This document shows positions 33,301 to 44,469 of a DNA stretch of 64,000 nt, piece after piece. Every line of letters starts with the position of its first letter. The first letter of the stretch is position 1. The DNA lies in assembly GCA_000708835.1 (NCBI GenBank), contig DF237331.1:1-64000 (forward strand). The letters run 5' to 3'. A program made the translations under genes and the position numbers. The stretch is from Klebsormidium nitens (Eukaryota; Streptophyta; Klebsormidiophyceae; Klebsormidiales; Klebsormidiaceae). Below the pieces are notes generated by a model. The model was given only the letters and a program-made list of their open reading frames with translations, was not told the origin of the DNA and searched no databases.

Positions 33301-34376
33301 GTCTCAAGCAGGCTCCACGTGTCTGGTACTTGAAGCTGGCCAAGGAGATGGAAGGTCTGGGGTTTGAGCCTTCGGCGGCGGATCCAGCTCTGTTCATCCG
33401 GGAGAGCGAGAGCGACGGAAGAGCGTTTGTGGCGGTCTGGGTGGACGACGCGCTGGTAGTCGGGAAGAAGTCGGTGGTCGGAAACGTCAAGGCGGCGCTC
33501 GCGCGGATCTTCGAAGTGAGAGACTTGAGGCCGGTGAACTACTTTCTCGGAATGGAAGTGAAGCGCGATCGGGAGAATCGGACAGTAACCCTGACTCAGA
33601 AGCGGGCGGCAAAGGACCTGCTCGAAGACTACGGAATGAGCGCGACGCGGCCGCGAGGCGTCCCGCTAAACCCTGGCGAAAAGGTGCAGAAGGAGGGAGA
33701 GGCTTTAGACACGGAGCGGTGTCCCTTCCCGAGCCTGGTCGGCAGCCTCATGTACCTAGCCAACTGCACAAGACCGGACCTGGCCCAAGCGACGGCGTCC
33801 CTGGCGAGATTCATGAGCTGTCCCACGGAAAACCACTGGCGTTTGGCGAAAGGCGTCCTGAGCTACTTAGCCGGAACCACGGATCAGGGGTTAACCTTCG
33901 GAGAGGGGCCTTTAGAGTTCTCGGGGTTCTGTGACGCTAACCACGGGGGCGACCTGGATACCCGGCGCAGCACGACCGGTTATGTCTTCGTGTTTGGCGG
34001 CGCGGCAGTGAGCTGGTCAAGCAAGTTACAGCAGACCGTAGCGTTCAGCACAGTTGAGGCGGAATACATGGCGGCCGCTCACGCGGCAAAAGAAGGACTC
34101 TGGATCCGGAAGCTTGCGGTGCACCTGGGGATCAAGTGCGGACAGTTGCTGATCCAGAGCGACAACCAAGGGGCCTTGCAGCTCATCAAACACCCCATCA
34201 CATCCCAGCGCTCAAAGCACATAGACATCACCCATCACTTTGTGCGCGAGCGTGTCATCCGGAAGGAGCTCAAGTTCGACTACTGCCCGACCAAGAAGAT
34301 GCCAGCCGACTTCCTGACCAAGCCTTTGAACCAGCAAAAGTTCGAGGAGTGTAAGAAGAGAGTCGGCATGACATAA
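30363..34376 (+). CDS. Ty1/copia Gag-Pol polyprotein, inner element
   Basis: A single frame of 1337 aa from ATG 30363 to TAA 34374-34376; the longer frame from 30330 begins at a TTG. Domains in order: N-terminal Gag (about 15-210, with YQTWK); two CCHC knuckles, CWECGKEGHRRSQC from residue 232 and CSKCGMKGHTERDC from 255; aspartic protease with D306 in WILDSGASTH. Then GAG-pre-integrase and the HHCC finger (LWHRRLGH, CEDCILGK); integrase D508, D571 and E607, a perfect DD35E spacing; a Pro/Glu-rich linker; reverse transcriptase from about 870 with VWVDDALVVG (D1028, D1029); RNase H starting near D1191 (FCDANHGGD) and ending with SKHIDITHHFVRE. The polyprotein would make virus-like particles, copy the RNA to DNA and integrate it. 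Gag and Pol share one frame with no shift site, as in many copia elements. No inactivating change was seen, although the usual Y before VDD is W. Confidence 0.95.
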   Translation: MAETTEKISIEKLKGAENYQTWKILIELLLTEKGLKRCVEEEKRSATELAARTEAVKTKEAEDQAKALAAIGLRVSSEFLGVITDAQGSARAAWEQFQKMFQSVTNARKMMLRERLASLKMESGESAAKYIARAKDLKRDLLQAGLEAKEVDLAAACGLSRSYREIRMALELSEREISLDDMLPLLLQHEARIERDEETDQAESSNSMAFASRNQKQGKAKFQNRNSDSTVCWECGKEGHRRSQCDKNPDKGKKCSKCGMKGHTERDCRTRNFRKKNGSGEDKGMQKSMAFATPPGKDLSKDWILDSGASTHICCNKEMFSELRSDANGEVQEIKGVGDSVRVKGIGRIPLLCEVSGGKLTEVYLEDVRYVPEAGVNLASMSKFLGKGAKLGSDGVMLNLSIAGEKFLEAVCCKGVSVICTKDREEVAFASRQVAEARLWHRRLGHASCDALAKMSQETLVEGLPPPQAFRKAGESLCEDCILGKQTRKPFHPSDRKSEGPLELIHSDLCGSVPCKTAGGAKYVVTFTDDYSRCSVIQLLKTKDQAKQALRAYVNLVENQLGKKVKKIQSDRGGEYWNGEVKDYCAETGIFHQKTNPFSSPENGVAEKLNRTLMDKSRAMLSESELELKWWGEAILTANYVKNRTVTKKHGKTPLELFFGKKPSVQNLRVFGCRAFVHTPAQKRTKLDPVSKPGVFLGYEPGTKGYRILLTSDLRTIVISKDVTFDEREKEESDLWEFEVPLTASPTPSEPAAAEPEGEKEAEIRTPGRVEPGRAEPEERNEATELPEAETRAEPEPVRSARVRKPSQWYNPDDWLTANAAKETEEPVEPKSLGEALNSPEAELWRKAMDEEFGSLQENQTWELAEPPSGVKPIPCKWAFKLKRDENGQINRYKARLVIKGFRQKKGVDFEEVFAPVSRHVTLRTLLAVAAVEDLEVDQLDIKTAFLNGELDEEIWMEQPELFQTGGPKLACRLKKSLYGLKQAPRVWYLKLAKEMEGLGFEPSAADPALFIRESESDGRAFVAVWVDDALVVGKKSVVGNVKAALARIFEVRDLRPVNYFLGMEVKRDRENRTVTLTQKRAAKDLLEDYGMSATRPRGVPLNPGEKVQKEGEALDTERCPFPSLVGSLMYLANCTRPDLAQATASLARFMSCPTENHWRLAKGVLSYLAGTTDQGLTFGEGPLEFSGFCDANHGGDLDTRRSTTGYVFVFGGAAVSWSSKLQQTVAFSTVEAEYMAAAHAAKEGLWIRKLAVHLGIKCGQLLIQSDNQGALQLIKHPITSQRSKHIDITHHFVRERVIRKELKFDYCPTKKMPADFLTKPLNQQKFEECKKRVGMT

Positions 34377-34416
34377 GAGAAGGTAGATAGATCAGGAAGG
34401 TAGAAGTCTATAGCCT

Positions 34417-34425
34417 GAGGGAGAG
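34417..34425 (+). other. Polypurine tract, inner element
   Basis: GAGGGAGAG lies immediately before the 3' LTR, where plus-strand DNA synthesis would be primed. Confidence 0.75.
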
Positions 34426-34689
34426 TGTTAGAATATCGCACGTCTAGTTGACGGTTGACAGGCTAATAGACTTCGTACCGTACGATATCGAGTATGGTAA
34501 CTTCGACCGTAGATATGACAAGTCGTAGAATTGCCTCGTAGGCTAAGACGCTGTGAGGATGACTCGCGAAATTCATTCCTAGTGATTCCTTCCTGACGCA
34601 TGAGCGCCTTCCTCTCATCTCAGCATGTTAATGGTGTCCTGCCATCCTGTCTCTGCATAGCTGCATGTCCTGAAAGCATTCTGCTAACA
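34426..34689 (+). repeat. 3' LTR of inner element
   Basis: 264 bp, followed by the second AAAGC target copy at 34690-34694. No difference from the 5' LTR by eye. Confidence 0.95.
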
Positions 34690-34694
34690 AAAGC

Positions 34695-36142
34695 TGCAGC
34701 AGAACTTCGAGAGGATTAGTAATACAAGGGTAATTCAGCTTAGAAAGAAGCTGACATGCATGAAGCTGAAGCCGAAGCAAGCGATCGTTGAGTACTTGGG
34801 AGAGTTCAGGGAGATCAAGCTGGACCTTGAACCAGCGAACCAGACAGTTGACGACATGGAGCTTGCCGTGCATGCATTGACAGGCCTTCCAAAGGAGTAT
34901 TCAAGTCTGGTGGAAATCTTGGAGAACGGAGAAATGGAGCTGAGCTTGGACAACATCCAGTCGAAGCTCGTGCAAAGAGAACAGAAGTTGAAAATGGAGG
35001 CCGAGATTGAGAGCAAGAGTTCAGAAGAAGAAGAAGAAGAAGAAAGAGACACATCAATGGCATTTTCAGCGCGAAGGTGGAACCATAGCAACTCAAGACC
35101 AGCGGAAAGAGGTCAGGATGCCAGAAGATGCTATTGCTGTGGGGAAGAGGGCCATATCAAGGCGAACTGCAGAATGAAAGATGCAGAGTGCCACAACTGT
35201 GGTGGGAGAGGACACATGAAAGTGGTCTGTAGAAAGCCTAAAAGGTCAGCTGGAGAGCAAGCCTTTTCTGGATTCTCGAGGACGCTAGCATTCAATGCTT
35301 GGGACAACGAAACAGCTAGGCAATCAGGTGCTTGGATAGTAGACTCAGGTAGCACGCAGCATGTTGCAGCAGATCGAAGTCAGTTCAAGCACTATAGAAA
35401 GTTGAGCAAGCCTGAAAGCATTGAAGGGATTGGAGGACAACAAGTTTTTGCAGTGGGAATAGGCTCAATAGAGTTGCTCTGTGAAACTCCTCAAGGCAAG
35501 ACGCTGGTGACATTGCAAGAAGTGCGTCATGTGCCAGAAGCAAAGGCAAATTTGCTGTCTGTGAGCAAGGCAACCGATGCAGGAGCAGAAGTGGTGATGA
35601 AAAAGGGAGTCTGCCAGATTGTGGTGGACAACGTGGTGCAGCTGCAGGCATTGCAACAGAATGGTCTGTGGAGAATCGAGACTGTGGGAGCTGAGCAGAA
35701 GTCATTCTTCACAAGGAGATCAATCAAAAGAGAGGACCGGGAGACAGTGCGGAAACAGGAGAAGACTGTCAAGGAGAAGAAGGAGGAAAAGAGGACGGTC
35801 AAAATGATTGAGGTGGACCTTGACGAGGAGAGTGAGGAAAATGAGGAGCGGAACGTGGAAAAGAGCGAGGAGGAGAAAGAAAAGGAAAAGGAACGGACCG
35901 GGGAAGTGTCCGTCAGTGAGGAGAAGGAGGAGACGAGCGAGAAGTCAGCCAAGGGAGCGGAAAGCGTGGAAGGAAAAACAGAAGAAACGAAGAGAAACGA
36001 GAGCGCAAGAGAACGTGTGCAAGAGACGAGAGACGAAGGGGACGGGCGCTACCCAGATCGGCAGAGGAGGAGTACAATCAAGTTTGGGGCGATCGGAGAT
36101 GGCTTTGTTTGGACCACGCCGAAGTCCAAGTACAAAAGGTAG
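34695..36142 (+). pseudogene. Outer element gag-protease, C-terminal fragment with charged tail
   Basis: The frame is open from the insertion point to TAG at 36142; its first ATG after the insertion is at 34760. Counting from that ATG, it contains the C-terminal Gag helix region, an acidic stretch, two CCHC knuckles (CYCCGEEGHIKANC from residue 124 and CHNCGGRGHMKVVC just after) and an aspartic protease motif, WIVDSGSTQH, with D195. About 130 highly charged Glu/Lys/Arg residues follow. Then comes PDRQRRSTIKF, which resembles the linker before reverse transcriptase in complete copia elements, and the frame ends. Integrase and reverse transcriptase/RNase H are missing, so pol was deleted. Before the nested insertion this frame was in register with the left gag fragment. 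Confidence 0.8.
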
Positions 36143-36198
36143 CATGATGAAAAGAAAGGAAGTAGTCACATAAGAAGACAGTGAAGAGTTATTCGCTT

Positions 36199-36207
36199 GA
36201 GAGGAGG
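36199..36207 (+). other. Polypurine tract, outer element
   Basis: GAGAGGAGG lies directly before the 3' LTR start TGTTAGAATTGGG. Confidence 0.75.
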
Positions 36208-36463
36208 TGTTAGAATTGGGTTAGCAATTCTGGTCAATCGAATAACCAAGTGGTTGAGGAATCAACGGTCAAAGATACGAGTGATGAACGGCTGAGATTT
36301 AGGCGGGAAACGTTGTTAACGTTGATCAGGAAAGCTGAACGGTCCAGATTGAGTATGCAGATAGAGTGTAAGACTCTATAAAGACAGAGCAGATCGAACA
36401 TGATTGTAATCAACATAACAGAGAAGCATGATAGAGAAGAGAAGGCGCCTGTGAAAGGCGCTC
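36208..36463 (+). repeat. 3' LTR of outer element, truncated
   Basis: 256 bp, matching the first 250 bp of the 5' LTR with one substitution (GGGT against GGTT context near position 15) and a 6-bp extra segment. It stops at GCGCTC; the last 71 bp of the LTR (29279-29349) are absent. From 36464 the sequence aligns with repeat-field sequence at about 44450. Confidence 0.9.
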
Positions 36464-36479
36464 AGTCTGCTTTTATGGG

Positions 36480-39400
36480 CACCTCACAACGAATTGAAAG
36501 TTGAGCAGGTGCCGCATGGGGAACGGGCAACGTCTAAGGAAACTCTGTTCAGTTGAGCATCCGCGTTCGAATTCCCCCGAAAGGCTCTGAAGGCGCCACT
36601 TTCAAGTGTGAAAGACGTTATTGAAGAGCGACTTCAAAACAATCCAATAGAAGAGCTTCAGTAGCTAGCCTCAATTTCTAGATCGACATATTCTACATGA
36701 TAGACCTTGCAGACAGGAAAGGCCGATCAGACGAGGACAGTCCGTAACGACCAGTGCTGGCTCAGGCGTCTCTATGACAACAAGTTTGGCAGCCCATGGC
36801 ACCACGAGGATCGCGTCCTCTTCGCACACTGCGGAGATTTTTATAATAAGAGACAGAAACGATCTTATAAGGCCTCCGTCTAGATTGTCGGTTACGAGTT
36901 ATTGCTTTCCACACCGTTTCACTACGGCTACGAGTGCGCCTCGACTTTGCGTTACGGCTGCGGAAGTCGACAGGACGCAGCTAGCTAGAGGCTGGCGAAA
37001 TCGAGCGTATCATTGTGCAAATTTCAAATTGTGACACAAACAGATACGAGCAGTTTCAAGCCAAGTAATTTTCTGGTTGAATGGATCTAGAATTTCATGT
37101 AGAGTGAGCTTCAAGTGGTCTGTGTGAATCAACCCGATGCGACATACAAAGCCCACACAGACGAGGTGACAGCTTTGAATCGTTTCAAGAGGTTGCAATA
37201 CAGAACCCTCTTGTAGTGCTGTTGTGCTTGTAGCGTAGCAGTCGTAAAAGTAAACCTTCCAGTCCTGGCCTTGCGCGGACTGCTGAAAGAAGAACAAAAG
37301 TAACGAAAGGAAACAACTTGGTTCCTCCAGAAAAGTACAAGTCTCTATTGACCTTCTGCGATCTTGCCTAGTAGCTCGATGAGGCAAGAGGTTTCTCCAC
37401 TCGGCAAACTACGCTCCCGAAGAAGTGGGCAAGTGCTGCTTGTCTTTGCAGAGACTTACTCAGTAAAAGACTTCGTAGCCGGGCAATCGTCTGACCGTCT
37501 GCAACCAGTATCAAGAGTCCAATTGCAAGAGTACCATCAAAAAGGTGAAAAAGAACCGTATGCGGGGCTTCAGTACAGCAGCCCAGACATTTACGGAAAC
37601 CTGTGGCGCCGAGTCAAGGAACACAAGCGCCAACTTCTCGACCAGCCCTTCATTGCCACTTGCCACGCTAGCACGACGCTCGGTACTGTTCTATTAGAGA
37701 TCGTTGTCACAATGCGAGTGCAGCAATAAGCGCGGCGAGAAACAAATCTTGGTTCACACCATCAGCTTTCATTGTCATAATTAGTGACCGCACACGAGAA
37801 GCGTTGCTAGATGCGGCGGCTTGGATACTTGACGAGCTGGACGAAGACCTCTGCCGAAGGTTTCCTTCGGCATGGAGTTCCGCCTTGCCACACGGCTTTC
37901 AACCCGCTTGAGCAAGAAATCATCTACAGCTTGAGAAGCCCCAGAAACGAATTGACGTGTTAAAACCTTATCTCTAAAGGTACCAAATCTATCAAGCTAG
38001 ACTCGGTGCAGAGTGGAAAGTGAATTAGACCGGACAGACCAGAAATCAAACTCAAACCGCCCCAAATATCCAGAATGCTACTGCAAAGGATGATCAACGA
38101 AAGCTTGCATGTTAGGACCAAAAAAGCGAACGGACAGAATAATGGCGAAAGCACTCAGAACACGGATAGCCGCAAGACGGACTCAACGACGGCCAAGGAA
38201 GTCGACGAATTTACTAACGCATCTGAGCAAGTGGGAGCTAGAGCTCGCGCGCTTCCTTGACACTGGATGCATAATCACGAAGAACAATTGGGCAGAAACA
38301 AATTCTCGAGGCCCAACGGGCCATGGCAAACTGGACATTTGGAACAAAAAATCTAGCAAAGATATCAGTTTTAGTCACTGGACTAACCTATGCGCAATAG
38401 CTTTCGCCGTTAGTGGCTTAGCAAAGGGAAACTTAGAATCTCATGATGGCCTATCGAAGCCGCGTCGTTCCCTTAAAGAAGAATTCTAAAGGAAAACCCA
38501 CACAGTCAAAAAGGTGGACAAGGGGCATGTCCAACGTTGACGCTCGAGGCATGTTTGCCCTTGCGGTGTGAAACGGCAAAGGGACACCAGACACTTCAAA
38601 AGCTCGTGGGCTCCTTGAAAAAGTACTTGATGCACCTTTAGATGATTAAAACGTTCAACTGCTGTATAACGTTCGGCCCTCTGTCACCACTGGCACTTTT
38701 CACAGACCAAAAATAACGTCGCATTTCATTGATCAGCCGCACCACTCAGAGTCGGAGGTGTGGCTAACAAAAGGGCGGCACATTATTTGGTAAATTTGGC
38801 ACAATGTTCTCGTGCTTTCTGATCAGAGGGTCGAAATGTCTGGTGGATTGTTCCCCACCAAAATTCAAAAGTTATAAGATTGTTGGACCCTCGAAGTGGC
38901 TCGAATGAGTTCTTGAGAAACGCATGGCGCTTCTATGTACCTGAAGCGTGGCGCCATCTGGATGTCATCCTTGTCAATCGTCGGATGGTTTACAAACCCG
39001 GGTCTCGACCCTTTTGTATGAAGCTTGGTCGGGCTGCTGCTTGGAAGGTATTGGTGCCGTGGGCAGGAACCCTTTCATACGTCGAAGCAGCGTACGTGAT
39101 GTGAATTCGAGCTTTTTTAATCGGTTGAAAGGCATAAACGTCGACGGATGTGGAGACACCGGGAAACTATTTCGAAAATGACTGAGAGGAAAGATTGGAA
39201 AGCGAAGCGCACGTAAAACACTTACCGTGGCTCAGATACAACGTAACTGAAGACTGGTGATGCGGGCCATGGCACCAGATTACATCATCCTGGCCTCGAA
39301 CTTCAAATGGTTTCGTAGAGTCCTTTCTTCGAACGAAGCCGGCCCCTTGGCCCCATATATAGGTATAAAGTTTTTAACCAATCCGTTGCAAGTCAACATG

Positions 39401-40500
39401 ACAGCAAGGGCCATAGTAAGCTCTTGCCCAAAAAAGGTCCGCAAATATCGTGTGATATCGAGCTTGCTTTAATCAGGGCTTTCTTTGCCCGGGGACCCAC
39501 TCGAAGATCTCTTTGACAACCAGGCAGGAAAGTGGGCGGACTCCCAAGATTGATACAAGCGATGCGGGAGACACTAACAAGTCTGTACTTGGACCTGTCA
39601 GACTGGGCCCTGAAACGAGCTGTCAGCCCAAATTCAAAGCATTGGAGATCTAAAGCGTTTCCGAGCTTGTTTGACGCGCCTTGATGAGGCGATATTGAGT
39701 ACTGCTACGGAGAACGAGAGGCAAGCCGTAACGTCACGCCCAAGGCAGAGTTTGACCAAGCAAGCCATATTGAAGGAAGATAGAGTACAGGCATAGGCAG
39801 TAGTCAAAAGCGCCCACATCAAGACAGAAGAACACGAAGCCGTGTAGGCGCCGCCCAGCACAAGTTGCTGAAGTTGCTGAACGCTTCTGATAGTGGTAGC
39901 TGTAGTATCCTGAATCAGCGATTCTGTTCTGAAGCAGAAAGTGCAGGACCGGTGCAGTCTTTCTGAGCAAGTGAGTCCGCGTCAAAGTAGCTACAGTGCA
40001 TGCATACGTAAGAACAAACCCGTGAATGATCACGATTACAAATTTTATGTTACATGTGAGGCGTCAGACACCCGAGCAATTAGCAGTGGCCTTTGGGGCC
40101 AGCGCCCTCGAATTGAGCAGCCTTCCTTGCCGCCTCTCTATAAGGAGATCCAAATTGGAGCTTATGGTAACCTGAAGGGCCGGGCGAATCCACACCAAGA
40201 AGGCGCCGGCCGAAAGCGGCGAGACCGAAATTCCCTCAAAGGCGTCCACCCGCAATCGAGTGGCCGTTCTCAAAGCAACTTCTCTAAAGTTCACCCTCAG
40301 TGCCGTGCCGTGTATGATGAAAGAACAACCTGAGATACTCTTTAACTTCGTAAGACGCGCTTGGTATATGCCGCTTATCGGTCGAGGTCCAAAGACAAGG
40401 TAGATTGGCGGTTTCGAATCCAACCAGGGCTCATACGATCTTTGCCGTTGCGTTTTCAAACGCATGGAACGCATGGCGATTTTACCGTAGAAAGGGAATC
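36480..40500. repeat. Large duplicated block, copy 1 of about 4 kb
   Basis: Aligns with 44470-48100, mostly at an offset near 8.0 kb. Matching landmarks: CGACTTTGC/TTACGGCTGCGGAAGT at 36941 and 44927, ATGGCGCTTCTATGTAC at 38924 and 46940, GCCATGGCACCAGATTA at 39268 and 47285, and GGGGCCAGCGCCCT at 40095 and 47710. Downstream repeat sequence stays collinear. Confidence 0.8.
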
Positions 40501-40829
40501 ATAACAAACATATGCTGCTTGTTTTATGGATTCTATTCTTATGAGCCGATCAGCGGCTTCGTGTAGCTTCCCAGGCACAAGCTCTGGTATGACCTCCTAA
40601 CCATATGTGTACCCGTAAACGCGGCTCAATACAGATCGGGCGATGATTATATGGTTCGTTCCAGCCCGAGCTAAACAAGTCGACGACTCAATATCAACTT
40701 CGAAATGATGCAACGAAGAACACGGCTCGAGACGAGCATCCCAACACCCGGTGCTCGAGTCTTAAAACGCCCTCTCAAAGTCAAGCAAGTGTTGTCGGAA
40801 CTTGGCAGAGAAATTCAATTGGAGAGGAG

Positions 40830-41800
40830 ACAATCCGACTTGACTGGCTTAGGGGGTCTGTTGATCTCTCCCAGGCTCTGACGCGTCTACCTACAGCGGC
40901 GCCATCCGACTGTCATCTTTGCCAGTCCACTAGACGTTCAAACCTCAGGATATCATTCAAAAAAGTTGACGCTTATCCTGGATGCTGGTTGGAGGCTTGT
41001 CCTCTGAAACAAGCACAAAACACCAGCGCTTGCTTGTCTAGTTTACGAAGCGACTTGAGATGGGGTTGACGATAATCGTGTGTCGCAATCTCCTTATCAG
41101 GTTCAAAAGCAGGCGCGTTTTTCTGCCCTTCAACTTAAGTGATCTTGTCCTTTGGTCAGGCAGACCTCACCTGAATCCCGCCTAATGGATGGAGACGAGC
41201 CAAGTATTACAACAGATACCCCACGCACGGGCCGCCACCCCGGTCTGGTTGATGTGAAGACAAAACACCCTAACGAAGCCTTACACTTTAAGACGCTGCT
41301 TCGCAGGAAAGTGTCACTAGTACGCTTGTTTCCATGTCAAACGCGGAAGCTTTTACTTGGAATCGTTTCGAATATGCGAGAGCGACCAATTTAAGCAGGC
41401 CGGGGGCCGAACGGAGCGCTTCAAACGCAACAATGATGCGTTGCGTCGAGTCAAGAGCGACCGCGACAAGAAAGTGGATGGGAAAGGGCCCGGGCCATCT
41501 GCAAAACATCGAACGTCCCCACATGACAGTCGACCAGTCATGGCTCAGCTCACCAAAGGAAAATGGGGGACAAGCCGCCACTTCCGCGTCCCTCTTAGCC
41601 AAAAGTCCTCGAAAAGCGCCTCCTCATCATCTGCTTTCAAGATCGTGCACAAAACAAGACGATCGAAGCGCACTGACTTGGAGGGCCGAGGGCTCGCGGA
41701 CCTTACAGCAAGCCGCACACACGTGACTCTAGGCTGGAGACGAAGTGAAGGGTTGCTGTTTCCGGCCACCTTCTAGTAGTCTTAAGATGCTCAATTGACT
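40830..41800. repeat. Block paired with 27870-28760
   Basis: Offset about 12.96 kb. CAGGCAGACCTCAC is at 28199 and 41157, and GAAGCGACT followed by GGGGTTGAC lies near 28100 and 41060. The copies are diverged and broken in all frames. Confidence 0.65.
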
Positions 41801-42899
41801 GGATGGACTATAAATGCATTCGGATATTTGATATGCACCTCCCAAAAGCTTGGAAACGGGCAGGCAGGGTAGTTGCTCAGGAAAGTTTGCTAAATCAAAA
41901 TCGGGTCAGCTTCAAAACTGGGACTGGAGCACTTCTTAAGCGGTGATTTATTGGTCAAATTGCTGCACCTGAAAGAACCTCACCGAACGGACCCGGTCTC
42001 AGTCAGATGGAGATTCACATGTGGGGCAAGCAGTGGGCGGTCGAAGTATTTTTACGGTTCCACGCGAGTGAGGCTCATTCGCGTCACTCAGCCGCAAGGG
42101 TTGCACCAGGCCCGGAGGAATGACGTGGAGCAAAGAAGACAGAAGCCACTTGCTAAACGTTCAGATTCCAATCAAAGAGCGGACCTGGCGGATCCAGCAC
42201 CAAGAGGGAAAGGGTATGAAGGATACGGAGGCGACAGCTGGCTGAAATACTAAAGAGCGATCTAATCCCTTCTGACGCGTACTTAGCTACACAATAACTT
42301 GCGCCAGTCCTGGATGCTATCTTTGCCAATCTCCGTGAAGAAACAACTTAGAAACCCGAAATCCGACCAGCGCCACGGGGTGCTCAGCTGAATTCTGCTT
42401 TGGAGGTCTTCGTGTCAAGCATTACACGTTTAATGGCCGGTTGAGATTGAAGTGGCTCGAGTATCCTCCATCAAGTGCGGGGCCCGAAGAACAGACTAGA
42501 TCTTAGTATAAGAAGGAAAATATTTTGGAAACACCCGGAAGGATGAGATAGTTCAGTCCTAAGCGAAGCCTGCACCGCAGATTGTGGCTCAGACAGACCA
42601 AGCTCTGCACAACTTACGAGTCTGATGCGGCCCAATATGGCACCAGACTTGTAAGCTTCCTCCTAGCCAGCCTCCGAGTGTCACGAAAATTTTGATGAGT
42701 CACCTCTCAGACCTTCCAAAAAGCCTCACATTGAGTTCTTTCCAATGGAGCTGCAATCTTCAAAAATCGCGAGGCAGATTTTGCGGCTGATTCAAATCTG
42801 AGGGCGGAATTCGAGCCGGCTTTTGCGGCCTACTTCGGCCTAGATGCATTCGAGACCCATCTGAGATCACAAACATACAGTTGGGCGGACTCCGTAAGT

Positions 42900-42967
42900 T
42901 GGAGCAAGTACTGGAGACCCGTTCTGGTATTATCTGGAGCAAGTACTGGAGACCCGTTCTGGTATTA
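42900..42967. repeat. Two-copy 35-bp tandem repeat
   Basis: 42900-42934 is repeated from 42935; the second copy matches exactly to 42967. The unit begins TGGAGCAAGTACTGGAGACC. Perfect identity indicates recent slippage or duplication. Confidence 0.9.
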
Positions 42968-44469
42968 GGCCCTCAGATTGGATGAGCCGTCAGCCAGAAA
43001 GCACCGGTGCTTTCGGTCGTACAACGCGAGCTCCGTGGGTCATCTTAAGACCCACAACGATACGTGGCTCAGACGTCGATGTCAGAAGTACGGTGCGGCC
43101 GGTGGCCCCAGATAGAGCCATTCTGGCCTCAGAAATACAGTCAGACCGGTTCAAACCGAATTGCTTTTTCAAAGTTTCGAAAGAGCTTCAGATGATCTGT
43201 TTTGCCAATGGAGCAACAAGACTTAGTCGCAAACCCGGGGCTCACGTTGTTGCTGGAAAAGACTTGAGCGTGTGAAAATATGCGAGCCTGCTTTCGGCTT
43301 TCTTTATCTGGAATCCATTGTCGCAGGTACCTGCGCTGACTTTGTAAGTCAACAGATTGACGTTGATTGGACCCCTGACCGGACTGGGTGAGTTTGACGA
43401 GTTGTCGGTTGAAAAGCAGTACCGGTACTCTTCAGCGCTTCTTCGCGAGCTTGTTTGACGGCGAGTAACGGTGACCATTGAGCACAGCTGAAAAAAATAA
43501 CAACAAGGGCTATAGATTATATTCTGGACGGGGAAAGTCTGAAATTCAACAGATTTTGAAGGACGAGGGGCTTTTTTTGGGCCCAATCCCAGGGACAAGA
43601 GAGTACGACGAGCGGGCGCCGCCCGCCCCTGCAGTAGCTGAAGTTTCTGGAACCTTGCTGATTATTTTAAAGCGGGTTCGTTTTGCATGAATCACCTCAT
43701 CGGGAGCCGTGCAATCCAACTGAGCGGGCGGCTCGTCAAAGTGGCCGCACTCCGGTGAAGAAAAATCGGTCAAAACATTAGGAACTTCATGTTTCTGCGG
43801 TATGTATTACAATTGAGGCATCAGATATCGAGCACTTCGGCTTGCGTTGGCCTTCCGGGCCAGCATCGTCGATTCAAGCAGCCCTCCTTGCCATTTCAGC
43901 TGAGATGTTTTACGAGATGATTCTGCTGTATCATGAATCCGGAAGGGCACCTTCAATCCGTAAAGGCAGGGACTGGCGATTACCAAGTCCACAGTCTTCA
44001 CTCGCACAATCGAGAGACCCGTTCGATTCAGATTGAGCAGCACCTTCAATATGTGCCACTTTTATGGGGGGGAATTGTGGAGGTTTACAACTGCAGTACG
44101 GATGAGCCCGTAAGCTTACATCAATGGAGGTAGATGTTCTCTAGTGGGATTGAGCATCAATGAGAGAAGAGGCGAGGGATCTCGTGCGAGACATACGAGC
44201 ATCTTTATATGCAGCCCACACGCCTGAGTACAAAAGCACGTGAGGGGTTCTGCCCCCACTGCTTTTTATGCTTGTTGCCGCCGGCCGGGTTGAACGTAAG
44301 CAGTAATAAACACGATGAAGCGCGTTGCTTCTTCGACCAGAAGAAGGGAAGACCTGTGCCACTGCCCGGTCTTTGCTGCGCTGCATCGTCTAGCTTGAGG
44401 CACAAGTGCTGGCAGACTACGTTGCACATGTCCAAATGACCTCCAGAGTCTTTTTACCTTTTTGGGCAC

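Larger units (their letters stand above)
29717..34689 (+). mobile_element. Inner, apparently intact Ty1/copia retrotransposon
   Basis: 4973 bp, inserted in the outer element's gag in the same orientation. It has two 264-bp LTRs in which I see no difference, a 5-bp AAAGC target duplication, a primer-binding site at 29981, one uninterrupted Gag-Pol frame and a purine tract at 34417. Domain order (Gag, protease, integrase, reverse transcriptase, RNase H) defines Ty1/copia. Identical LTRs mean very recent insertion, and the element may be active. Confidence 0.95.
29029..36463 (+). mobile_element. Outer, non-autonomous Ty1/copia-type retrotransposon (Gag-PR only)
   Basis: The element begins TGTTAGAATTGG and has a 321-bp 5' LTR, an initiator-Met primer-binding site, gag, zinc knuckles and protease. 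A short charged C-terminal tail, a purine tract and a truncated 3' LTR follow. Without the nested element (29717-34689 plus 5-bp duplication) it would be about 2.46 kb. Integrase, reverse transcriptase and RNase H are absent. LTR divergence is one substitution and one 6-bp indel over 250 bp, so it is young. The Gag-PR-only layout resembles non-autonomous elements that rely on relatives for pol functions. No target duplication is visible because the right end is deleted. Confidence 0.85.

Noticed and set aside
30859-34354. Many 60-210 aa open frames on both strands inside the copia Gag-Pol region
   Set aside because: They are shadows of the long Gag-Pol frame; none has motifs of its own.
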